A stretch of DNA of 5,181 bases. It comes from Tardiphaga sp. (GTDB lineage: Bacteria > Pseudomonadota > Alphaproteobacteria > Rhizobiales > Xanthobacteraceae). Shown piece after piece: positions 1 to 5,181 of the stretch. The position numbers were made by a program, and so were the translations under genes. The notes under the pieces were generated by a model that was not told the DNA's origin, ran no database searches, and saw only the letters and a list, made by a program, of their open reading frames with translations. Numbering within the stretch: the stretch's first letter is position 1; each line of letters starts with the position of its first letter. The stretch covers positions 1 to 5,181 of the forward strand of contig JAQGJF010000972.1 in assembly GCA_028290765.1 (NCBI GenBank), given 5' to 3'.

Positions 1-198
1 GGCGAGTTCGTCGGCGCCAAGGCCGGTCTCGGTTACCTGATCCTGCAGAAGAACTTCAATTTCGATATGGCCGGGACCTTCGCGATTCTCATCATCCTGT
101 CCGCGATCGGCGTCGGCCTGCATGCCATCGTCAGCCTGTTGCGGCGCCGTGTCGTGTTCTGGATGGACACGTCCGGCGACCAGGTGATGGGTGCGTGA
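1..198 (+). CDS. ABC transporter permease, C-terminal part (nitrate/sulfonate/taurine type)
   Basis: Only the last 65 residues are present, ending at TGA 196-198; the gene begins left of the window. The fragment opens with GEFVGAKAGLGYLI, the conserved stretch that follows the cytoplasmic EAA loop in SsuC/TauC/NrtB-type permeases (binding-protein-dependent transport inner-membrane component). A hydrophobic segment at fragment residues about 26-47 is the last membrane helix. It is followed by a basic cytoplasmic turn (LLRRRVVFW) and a short polar tail, as is usual in this family. Family members form the membrane channel of an importer with a periplasmic binding protein and an ATPase; those genes would lie upstream. 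The substrate cannot be inferred from this fragment, because the family carries sulfonates, taurine, nitrate, cyanate, pyrimidines and other small molecules. The oxygenase gene follows after 40 nt, so the two are probably co-transcribed. Confidence 0.88.
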   Translation, partial: GEFVGAKAGLGYLILQKNFNFDMAGTFAILIILSAIGVGLHAIVSLLRRRVVFWMDTSGDQVMGA

Positions 199-226
199 TT
201 TCGACCATAACCAACCCGACCAACAC

Positions 227-232
227 AAGGAG
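227..232 (+). promoter_or_regulatory. Shine-Dalgarno site setting the oxygenase start
   Basis: AAGGAG lies 6 nt before ATG 239. This favours ATG 239 over an in-frame GTG at 191, which overlaps the end of the permease gene and would add 16 polar residues with no family counterpart that I recognise. Confidence 0.8.
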
Positions 233-238
233 ATCCAG

Positions 239-1216
239 ATGCCTGACACGGTCCGTTCCGCAAGCGCCGACGAGATGCCGATCCTCGACCTGACGGCGCT
301 AAATGACGGCGGCGACATTGCGCCGATCGCGGCCAAGCTGCGCCAGGCCTGCCTGACCACCGGGTTTTTCTATGTTTCCAACCACGGCATCCCGGAAAGC
401 GTCATCGACGGTCTCTTTGCGACGACGAAACGCTATTTCGATCTGCCGGTGGAGCAGCGGCTCGCGCATCGCATGGATGAGAAATATCGGCGCGGATTCA
501 TGCCGCAGGGAATCAATCAGCATCCGGGCTTTGCGGCCGATCTGAAGGAGAGCTACGAGATCGGCGTCGATTTGCCAGAGACGGATCCTGACGTCGCGGC
601 GGGGTTGCCGCTGCACGGCCCGAACCAGTGGCCGGCCGATTGCCCCTGGTTGCGAACGGCCTCGGAAACCTATTTCGAGCAGGCTCAGGCCCTGGGCCTG
701 CGGCTACTGAAGGTCTGCGCAGCGAGCCTCGACATGCCTGAGGATCACTTCCTGCAATACTGCACCAAGCCGATGGTGCAGATGCGTCTGTTCCACTATC
801 CGCCGCAACCGCCCGTCAGCGACGAGAAGGCTTTCGGCGTCGCGCCGCACACCGACTACGGCATGATCACGCTGCTCCTGCAGGATCCGATCGGCGGGCT
901 CGAACTGAAGAAGCGCGACGGCGAATGGGTCAGCGCGCCGTTCGTGCCGGGCACGCTGGTCGTCAACCTGGGAGATCTGTTTCAGCGCTGGACCAATGAT
1001 GTTTACGTCTCCAACCAGCATCGCGTCATCAACCGCACCGGCAAGGAACGCTATTCCGTCCCGATGTTCTTCAACCTGGATTACAACGCGATGGTATCCT
1101 GTCTTCCGACCTGCCAGTCTCCAAGCAATCCGGCAAAATACGCGCCGATCAAGTCGGGCGACTATCTGCTGAGCCGCTTCCGCGACGTGCAGAAATACCG
1201 CGTCGCGGCGGCGTGA
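239..1216 (+). CDS. 2-oxoglutarate/Fe(II)-dependent oxygenase, isopenicillin-N-synthase-like
   Basis: The protein has 325 residues, a normal length for the family. It is a predicted cytoplasmic non-haem iron enzyme that would couple oxidation of a substrate to decarboxylation of 2-oxoglutarate. Residues about 14-125 form the DIOX_N-type N-terminal domain (MPILDL near the start, then GFFYVSNHGI at 42-51). Residues about 175-285 form the double-stranded beta-helix core. The iron-binding facial triad is visible as His204 and Asp206 (APHTDYG) and His261 (SNQHRV). Arg271 and Ser273 (RYSVP) form the RxS motif that binds the 2-oxoglutarate carboxylate, so the enzyme looks intact. The superfamily also contains plant gibberellin and flavonoid oxygenases, ethylene-forming enzyme and many bacterial proteins of unknown substrate. 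It follows an ABC permease gene by 40 nt and precedes a LacI-type regulator by 31 nt, which suggests that it acts on the imported compound. It is not a TauD-family enzyme. True isopenicillin N synthase activity is unlikely, as no beta-lactam biosynthesis genes are in view. Confidence 0.93.
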   Translation: MPDTVRSASADEMPILDLTALNDGGDIAPIAAKLRQACLTTGFFYVSNHGIPESVIDGLFATTKRYFDLPVEQRLAHRMDEKYRRGFMPQGINQHPGFAADLKESYEIGVDLPETDPDVAAGLPLHGPNQWPADCPWLRTASETYFEQAQALGLRLLKVCAASLDMPEDHFLQYCTKPMVQMRLFHYPPQPPVSDEKAFGVAPHTDYGMITLLLQDPIGGLELKKRDGEWVSAPFVPGTLVVNLGDLFQRWTNDVYVSNQHRVINRTGKERYSVPMFFNLDYNAMVSCLPTCQSPSNPAKYAPIKSGDYLLSRFRDVQKYRVAAA

Positions 1217-1247
1217 GCGGCGGGTTCGCTTTCGCCGGGGGCGGGCC

Positions 1248-2357
1248 ATGAGAGAAGTTCGCCCGACCCGAACCACGCGGCGGCGGCCGGCCGGCAAGCG
1301 GGCCGGTATTACCGCCGAGACCGCGGCCGACGCGGTCATGGCAAAGGTCACGGTCAAGGATATCGCCCGCGCGGCAGGCGTGTCCGTTGCGACCGTGTCG
1401 AGGGTGCTCAACCATCCGGATCTGGTCACCGCCGATCGTCGCGAGGCCGTGCTGGGCGCTTTGCGCAGCCACGACTACATTCCAAACCAGTTCGCACGCT
1501 CGCTGATCTCGCGCCGGTCGCGTGCGATCGGGCTGATCGTGCCGACAATCTCCAACCCGGTCTTCGCGCCGACCATCGCGGCGATCGAGCGTGAGCTCGG
1601 CGGCGCCGGCTACGCTCTGTTGATCAGTTGTTGCGAGCGCGACCCCGCGCGTGAGCTTGCGCAGGCGCGCACCCTGATCGAACGCGGTGTCGACGGCCTG
1701 CTGATCACGGGATCGGAGCACGTGCCGGAGCTCCCGGCGCTTCTGGCACGTTACAAGATGCCTTACGTTTCGCAGGACGTCTCGCTCGATCGTCCGATGG
1801 GGCCAAGCATCGCGCTCGACAATGCCGGTGCGCTGGAAACCGCGATCGACCACCTCTATGCGCAGGGGCATCGCCGAATTGCGGTATTCAGCGGGCCGAT
1901 CCACAACACGCCGCCGATTCGCGATCGAATGCGCGGCGCTGTCGGACGCATCAGGCATCATGGCCTGGAGCTGCCCGACGCCTGGTGCGTCGTCACCGAG
2001 GACTATGAAAGCGATTCCACGCGAGCCGCCGCGCAGAAGCTGCTCGCGGGCGGGTCCCGGCCGACGGCGGTCTCGCTGACCGGAGATATCCTGGCTCTCG
2101 GTGTCGTGGCCGAATGCCGCGCGCTCGGGCTCGATGTGCCGCGAGACATCGCGATCATCGGGTGCGGCGATACCAATATGGGTCAATATGTTGATCCGCC
2201 GCTGACGACGGTGCGCATGCCGTTCGCCGAGATGGGCGAGGCCGCGGCGCGCAATCTGTTGTCGCTGATTTCCGGGCGTCATCCAGCTGATACCGTCGTG
2301 CTGCCGCACCAGCTCGTCATTCGGCGTTCAGTCGCTCCGCCGTACATCATCGGATGA
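1248..2357 (+). CDS. LacI-family transcriptional regulator
   Basis: The protein has 369 residues from ATG 1248. A LacI-type helix-turn-helix spans about 35-54 (VTVKDIARAAGVSVATVSRV), followed by the hinge helix at about 80-88 (NQFARSL). A periplasmic-binding-protein-like effector domain runs from about 92 to 365, with family landmarks SRAIGLIVP, GVDGLLI, a Gly-Cys-Gly-Asp turn at 305-308 and PPLTTVRMP. Members usually repress nearby transport and catabolic genes and release DNA on binding a small ligand; a few activate. Being last in the permease-oxygenase operon suggests local autoregulation, but the operon promoter and any operator lie outside the window. The start is uncertain. ATG 1248 gives an Arg-rich 30-residue extension and has only a weak GGGGG-type upstream site. 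ATG 1338 (residue 31, MAKVTVKDIA) matches the usual start of the family but has no clear Shine-Dalgarno sequence. Confidence 0.93.
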   Translation: MREVRPTRTTRRRPAGKRAGITAETAADAVMAKVTVKDIARAAGVSVATVSRVLNHPDLVTADRREAVLGALRSHDYIPNQFARSLISRRSRAIGLIVPTISNPVFAPTIAAIERELGGAGYALLISCCERDPARELAQARTLIERGVDGLLITGSEHVPELPALLARYKMPYVSQDVSLDRPMGPSIALDNAGALETAIDHLYAQGHRRIAVFSGPIHNTPPIRDRMRGAVGRIRHHGLELPDAWCVVTEDYESDSTRAAAQKLLAGGSRPTAVSLTGDILALGVVAECRALGLDVPRDIAIIGCGDTNMGQYVDPPLTTVRMPFAEMGEAAARNLLSLISGRHPADTVVLPHQLVIRRSVAPPYIIG

Positions 2358-2371
2358 TTGCTTCGCGCAGG

Positions 2372-2407
2372 CGAAAGAAACCGGCAGCACCGCGAGCGAT
2401 GCTGCCG
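2372..2407 (-). terminator. Rho-independent terminator of the HtrA-type gene
   Basis: CGGCAGCA at 2382-2389 pairs perfectly with TGCTGCCG at 2400-2407, giving an 8-bp stem with a 10-nt loop. Read on the minus strand, the stem starts 10 nt after the protease stop codon and is followed by GTTTCTTTCGC, an interrupted T tract. The plus strand has no T tract after the stem, so termination of the convergent lacI-type transcript here would be weaker. The stem could still block both transcripts. Confidence 0.7.
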
Positions 2408-2417
2408 ATTGGAGACC

Positions 2418-3986
2418 TTAGCCGTTGCCGAGCGGCACCGCGACGAAGCGGGAGGCGTCGCCGGAGCGAACCCGCATCAAGACGGTGTTCTTGTTGTCGG
2501 CCTGCGCGGACTTGAGCGCATCGCGGACGTCGCCGGGATTGGTCACGCTCTTGCCGGCGACTTCGAGGATGACGTCGCCTTCCTTGAAGCCGCGATCGGC
2601 GGCCTTGCCGTTCGGATCGACGCCGGTCACGACGACGCCGGTCTTGCCGGCACCGGCGACGGAACTTGCCGGTGCGATGCTCAGGCCGAGCCGCGGCGCA
2701 TCGCTGCCCTGGCTGCCCTGATCCACGTCCGCCTTCGCCTGCTGCGCGTTGGGCAGCTCGCCCAGCGTGAGGTTCACGACCGAGTCCTTGCCCTTGTGCA
2801 GCACGTTCAGTTTTACGGCTGCACCCGGTGCAAGGCCACCGATGGTGCGGGCGAGTTCGCGGGCATCCTTGATCGCTTCTCCGTTCACTGACGTGATGAC
2901 GTCGCCGGATTCGATGCCGGCCTTGGCCGCCGGGCCATTGGCCTGCGGTTCGGTGACCAGCGCGCCGTCGGTTTTCTTGAGGCCCATGCTGTCGGCGATC
3001 TCCGACGTCACCGGCTGAATCTGGACGCCGATCCAACCGCGGTTGACGACGCCCTTGTCCTTGAGCTGCGCCACCACGCTCTGCACCGTGGGAGCCGGGA
3101 TCGAGAACGCGATGCCGACGCTGCCGCCGGACGGCGAATAGATCGCGGTGTTCACGCCGACGACTTCGCCCTGCATGTTGAAGGCGGGGCCGCCCGAATT
3201 GCCCTTGTTGACCGGCGCATCGATCTGGATGAAGTCGTCATAGGGGCCGTTGCCGATGTCGCGGCCGCTGGCGGAAACGATGCCGGCGGTAACGGTTCCA
3301 CCGAGGCCGAACGGATTGCCGACCGCGAGCACCCAGTCGCCGATCCGCGGTTTGCCGCCGGCGAGTTTGGCGAACGGGAAGTCGCTGCCGCCCTCGACCT
3401 TGATCAACGCCAGATCCGTGCGCTTGTCGGTGCCGATCACCTTGGCGGAGTAGGTCTTGCCGCCGTCGGTGGTGACCTCGACCTTGTCGGCGCCATCGAC
3501 CACGTGGTTGTTGGTCACCGCATAGCCATCAGGCGAGATGAAGAAGCCGGAACCCTGGCCCATCATGATGCCGCGGCCGCCGCGATGCTGGCGCATGCCT
3601 GGGGGCATGCCGTCGGGCGCGGGCGCGCCGAACTGGCGGAAGAAGCGTTCCATCGGCGGGCCGGACTGTTCCGATCCGTCGTCGCTGCGGTCGCTGGCGT
3701 CGGCGGTCTTGTCACCCATGGTGACCTTGACCGAAATAACCGATGGCTTCACGCGCTGCACGATGTCGGCGAAGCCGGTCGGCTGCGCGACCTTGCTGAC
3801 GTCGTTGTTGACCTGCGCATGTGCCGGGCTGGTGAAAAGGCTGAAGCTGTCGGCAGAAGCGCCGAGGCCGTAGACACCGGCGCCGAGACCGGCCACGACG
3901 GTCGCCATCAGAGCGAGCTTGCGGGCCGAGAACAGCGAACGATGCCGGGCGGGGGGAGTCGAGGAAGTATCGCGATAATCGGTCAA
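2418..3986 (-). CDS. degP: Periplasmic serine endopeptidase, HtrA/DegP (Do) family
   Basis: The protein has 522 residues. HtrA proteases degrade or refold damaged envelope proteins in the periplasm. A basic N-terminus precedes a hydrophobic segment at about 23-45, and SPAHAQ (53-58) offers a signal-peptidase site after Ala57. The trypsin-like domain spans about 72-312, with the triad His161 (TNNHVV), Asp191 (RTDLALI) and Ser264 (GNSGGP). Between residues 91 and 142 lies a charged, then Gly/Met/Pro-rich loop, comparable to the variable LA loop of Do proteases. PDZ1 spans about 316-410 (GWIGVQIQPV) and PDZ2 about 430-518 (PRLGLSIAP), the two-PDZ layout of DegP/DegQ. DegP and DegQ cannot be told apart by eye, so the symbol is a family label. 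The start is TTG 3986-3984. No ATG occurs before residue 27, which lies inside the hydrophobic segment, and a strong AAGGAG sits 8 nt upstream. The gene is divergent from the secreted propeller gene and convergent with the lacI-type gene. Confidence 0.95.
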   Translation of the reverse strand: MTDYRDTSSTPPARHRSLFSARKLALMATVVAGLGAGVYGLGASADSFSLFTSPAHAQVNNDVSKVAQPTGFADIVQRVKPSVISVKVTMGDKTADASDRSDDGSEQSGPPMERFFRQFGAPAPDGMPPGMRQHRGGRGIMMGQGSGFFISPDGYAVTNNHVVDGADKVEVTTDGGKTYSAKVIGTDKRTDLALIKVEGGSDFPFAKLAGGKPRIGDWVLAVGNPFGLGGTVTAGIVSASGRDIGNGPYDDFIQIDAPVNKGNSGGPAFNMQGEVVGVNTAIYSPSGGSVGIAFSIPAPTVQSVVAQLKDKGVVNRGWIGVQIQPVTSEIADSMGLKKTDGALVTEPQANGPAAKAGIESGDVITSVNGEAIKDARELARTIGGLAPGAAVKLNVLHKGKDSVVNLTLGELPNAQQAKADVDQGSQGSDAPRLGLSIAPASSVAGAGKTGVVVTGVDPNGKAADRGFKEGDVILEVAGKSVTNPGDVRDALKSAQADNKNTVLMRVRSGDASRFVAVPLGNG

Positions 3987-3994
3987 GAGGAAAT

Positions 3995-4000
3995 CTCCTT
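3995..4000 (-). promoter_or_regulatory. Shine-Dalgarno site setting a TTG start
   Basis: On the minus strand AAGGAG is followed by 8 nt (ATTTCCTC) and then TTG. This supports TTG as the true start of the HtrA-type protease. Upstream in-frame codons (CTC, TTC, GAT, GGA, CAA, AGC) offer no alternative start nearby. Confidence 0.8.
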
Positions 4001-4096
4001 GGCTGGAAGGGTGCGCGAGGGCACCTGTTGGCGATGGAGATAAGACCTCGCGCCTTACGGTTGGCTGGCCGGGGAATTAATGTTTTGCAATGAACG

Positions 4097-4133
4097 GCAG
4101 CGAAAGCTGCGCCAAACCGACGCATCGCGCAGC
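4097..4133 (+). repeat. Overlapping, mutually exclusive inverted repeats
   Basis: GCAGC at 4097-4101 pairs with GCTGC at 4106-4110 across a GAAA tetraloop. The same GCTGC, extended to GCTGCGC at 4106-4112, pairs perfectly with GCGCAGC at 4127-4133 (7 bp, 14-nt loop). The two hairpins share a strand and cannot form together. The repeats are seen directly. A role as operator or RNA switch is inference, and short GC-rich palindromes arise easily in DNA of this composition. Confidence 0.45.
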
Positions 4134-4162
4134 GGCGCAACCCGCAGGTGGTATGGCCCCCT

Positions 4163-4187
4163 GGAACCGCAGGGCAGCAATCCCGTG
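4163..4187 (+). promoter_or_regulatory. Candidate EcfG-type (general stress) promoter
   Basis: GGAAC at 4163-4167 is followed after 16 nt by CGTG at 4184-4187. The alphaproteobacterial general-stress sigma factor EcfG recognises approximately GGAAC-N16-17-CGTT, so the match is 5/5 and 3/4. It lies about 70 nt before the ATG of the LVIVD-protein gene. One mismatch in the short -10 element keeps this tentative. Confidence 0.35.
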
Positions 4188-4196
4188 CCGCGGTTC
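4164..4196 (+). repeat. 7-bp inverted repeat with inner stem
   Basis: GAACCGC at 4164-4170 is the exact reverse complement of GCGGTTC at 4190-4196. Inside the loop, GGG 4172-4174 can pair with CCC 4182-4184 around CAGCAAT. An alternative stem, CCCTG 4159-4163 with CAGGG 4170-4174, competes with it. The element could be an operator or leader structure, and it overlaps the EcfG-like promoter candidate. Confidence 0.45.
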
Positions 4197-4224
4197 GACC
4201 GGCCACCATCATTCAAGGTATAAC
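4195..4224 (+). promoter_or_regulatory. Candidate housekeeping-type promoter
   Basis: TATAAC at 4219-4224 matches the -10 consensus at 5 of 6 positions. TCGACC at 4195-4200, with an 18-nt spacer, matches TTGACA at 4 of 6. It would give a leader of about 25-30 nt for the gene at 4258. This is an alternative to, or second promoter beside, the EcfG-like candidate upstream. Confidence 0.3.
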
Positions 4225-4245
4225 AAGTCAACAAGAACAAACTTT

Positions 4246-4250
4246 GGAGG
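4246..4250 (+). promoter_or_regulatory. Shine-Dalgarno site of the LVIVD-protein gene
   Basis: GGAGG ends 7 nt before ATG 4258. This supports that ATG over the in-frame ATG codons at 4273 and 4282, which would shorten the signal peptide. Confidence 0.8.
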
Positions 4251-4257
4251 ATCTGCG

Positions 4258-5181
4258 ATGGGATGGCGAAGCATGGCCTGCATGGCCGCGGCCCTGTTGT
4301 GCGGCGCGGTTGGAACGCCGGCGGTGGCGGATCCGATTCCGTCGGGCTCAGTCGGCTCCAACGTCGAGGCTGTCGGCTACAGCAATCTCAACGACAAGCC
4401 CGGTTTCAAGATGTCGGTCCAGCAGGTCGGCGATCGCTGGTATCTCTATATCGGTCAGTTGTGGGATCCGGGGTGGCAAATTCTCGACGTCACCGATCCG
4501 AAGAATCCGAAAGTCCTCAAGGAGATTCCGGGCCCGGACAACGCCGCGACCGACCAGATGGAGATCGCGGACGGCAAGATGATCACGGCGCTCGCCAAGA
4601 TCTCGCCGGGCTGGGGCGGCGAGCCGGAAAAGCCGTTCGATGAAGGCGTTTTGATTTGGGACCTCAAGGACCCGCTCAATCCGCAAAAGCTCGGCCAGTA
4701 CAAGACCGGATCGCGCGGCACCCACCGCAACGGTTACCAGGGCGGCAAATACATGCACCTCTCGGCGATCATGCCGGGCTACAAGGGCAACATCTACGTC
4801 ATCGTCGACATCAGCGATTCCGCGCATCCGGTCGAAGCCGGGCGCTGGTGGGTGCCCGGCCAGAAGGAAGGCGAGAGCCCCGACGCCCCGGCCGGCACCT
4901 CGATGCACGGGCCGGCCTTCATCGTCGGCGACACCGCCTATCTGCCCTATGGCGGCGCCGGCATGGTCATCCTCGACATCAAGGATGTGGCGCATCCGCA
5001 AAAGATCGGCCAGCTCTCGATGTCGCCACCGTTCATCGCCAATATCGGGGTGCACACCGTGATCCCGATGCCGGATCGCAAGATCGCCTGGATCAATTCG
5101 GAAGCGATCCAGGAGGACTGCAAGGAGCCGCTCAACCAAGCCTCGCTGGTCGACATCGCCGATCCCGCCAAACCGCGGTTG
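4258..5181 (+). CDS. Secreted LVIVD-repeat (beta-propeller-like) protein, 5' part
   Basis: The open frame gives 308 residues and runs off the right edge without a stop, so the C-terminus is missing. A signal peptide is clear: hydrophobic residues about 6-20, then PAVA before Asp25 as a likely signal-peptidase I site, so the protein should be periplasmic or extracellular. The mature part carries LVIVD-type repeats with the pattern I-x-D-x-x-D-P-x-x-P: WQILDVTDPKNP (73-84), LIWDLKDPLNP (132-142), IVDISDSAHP (182-191), ILDIKDVAHP (238-247) and LVDIADPAKP (297-306). The middle aspartates are 49-59 residues apart, consistent with propeller blades. Histidines recur before the repeats (His156, His167, His217, His266). 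LVIVD proteins are known from bacterial and archaeal surfaces and mostly lack assigned activity; I do not assign one here. The gene has a good ribosome binding site and is divergent from the HtrA-type protease. Confidence 0.85.
   Translation, partial: MGWRSMACMAAALLCGAVGTPAVADPIPSGSVGSNVEAVGYSNLNDKPGFKMSVQQVGDRWYLYIGQLWDPGWQILDVTDPKNPKVLKEIPGPDNAATDQMEIADGKMITALAKISPGWGGEPEKPFDEGVLIWDLKDPLNPQKLGQYKTGSRGTHRNGYQGGKYMHLSAIMPGYKGNIYVIVDISDSAHPVEAGRWWVPGQKEGESPDAPAGTSMHGPAFIVGDTAYLPYGGAGMVILDIKDVAHPQKIGQLSMSPPFIANIGVHTVIPMPDRKIAWINSEAIQEDCKEPLNQASLVDIADPAKPRL

Larger units (their letters stand above)
3987..4257. other. Divergent intergenic control region
   Basis: These 271 nt separate the divergent protease and LVIVD-protein genes and contain no convincing gene. 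They hold the two ribosome binding sites, a more AT-rich patch at about 4074-4094, several hairpin-forming inverted repeats (4097-4196) and two candidate plus-strand promoters. For the protease, the minus strand reads CTTATCT at 4044-4038. This fits the -10 half of the alphaproteobacterial heat-shock (RpoH) consensus CYTATNT, but no CTTG-type -35 lies 17-18 nt upstream, so I do not call it a promoter. Confidence 0.75.

Noticed and set aside
191..238. GTG 191 as the oxygenase start, overlapping the permease gene
   Set aside because: It adds 16 polar residues with no family support, while AAGGAG is correctly placed for ATG 239.
199..238. Repeated ACCA units (ACCATAACCAACCCGACCAAC) before the oxygenase
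   Set aside because: The units are irregular, non-palindromic and very short, so they are too weak to call an operator or repeat family.
1217..1247. Hairpin CGGCG/CGCCG between the oxygenase and lacI-type genes as a terminator
   Set aside because: It has only 5 bp, a 10-nt loop and no T tract, so co-transcription is more likely.
1149..2309. Long minus-strand open frame (386 codons) opposite the lacI-type gene
   Set aside because: The product is Arg-rich with no recognisable domain, and it mirrors a well-supported LacI protein. Long antisense frames are common in GC-rich coding DNA.
4038..4044. Heat-shock (RpoH) promoter for the protease, based on CTTATCT on the minus strand
   Set aside because: The -10-like heptamer fits, but no CTTG-type -35 lies at the needed distance.
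4141..4205. tRNA-like 3' end (GGTTCGACC then GGCCACCA) or SRP-RNA-like segment
   Set aside because: The T-arm does not pair as 5 bp around the TTCGACC loop, no acceptor or anticodon stem is found upstream, and the SRP tetraloop motif is absent.
4348..5139. Minus-strand open frame (263 codons) opposite the LVIVD gene
   Set aside because: The translation is biased and repetitive (many DDV, RDL and GVA runs), and the plus frame has a signal peptide, clear repeats and a good ribosome binding site.

Overview
The window is GC-rich, with codon use that strongly favours G or C in third positions. The protein styles point to an alphaproteobacterium, most likely the Bradyrhizobium/Rhodopseudomonas group (Nitrobacteraceae). 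The strongest pointer is the N-terminus of the HtrA-type protease, which looks like versions I associate with that group. This is recognition from memory, not a database result. No mobile element, CRISPR array, tRNA or rRNA is visible.

Positions 1-2357 hold the downstream end of a plus-strand operon. It contains the last 65 residues of an ABC-transporter inner-membrane permease of the nitrate/sulfonate/taurine type, a complete 2-oxoglutarate/Fe(II)-dependent oxygenase of the isopenicillin-N-synthase-like superfamily (239-1216), and a LacI-family repressor (1248-2357). Spacings are short (40 and 31 nt). The simplest reading is an import-and-oxidise module for a small organic nutrient, controlled by its own regulator. 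The substrate cannot be read from the sequence.

Positions 2418-3986 (minus strand) encode a complete periplasmic serine protease of the HtrA/DegP (Do) family, with a signal/anchor segment, a His-Asp-Ser triad and two PDZ domains. It uses a TTG start set by a strong Shine-Dalgarno sequence. It converges on the lacI-type gene, and a hairpin terminator lies in the 60-nt gap between them.

Positions 3987-4257 are a 271-nt divergent control region between the protease gene and a plus-strand gene starting at 4258. It holds several hairpin-forming inverted repeats and two candidate plus-strand promoters, one of which resembles the alphaproteobacterial general-stress (EcfG) consensus. The gene at 4258 runs off the right edge. 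It encodes a secreted beta-propeller-like protein with LVIVD repeats and a recurrent histidine in successive repeats. The protease and the propeller protein are both exported and may belong to an envelope or stress programme distinct from the left-hand operon.

Nothing here amounts to a clearly new multi-gene system. The points most worth a second look are the transporter-coupled oxygenase of unknown substrate, the histidine-bearing LVIVD protein, and the structured divergent promoter region.
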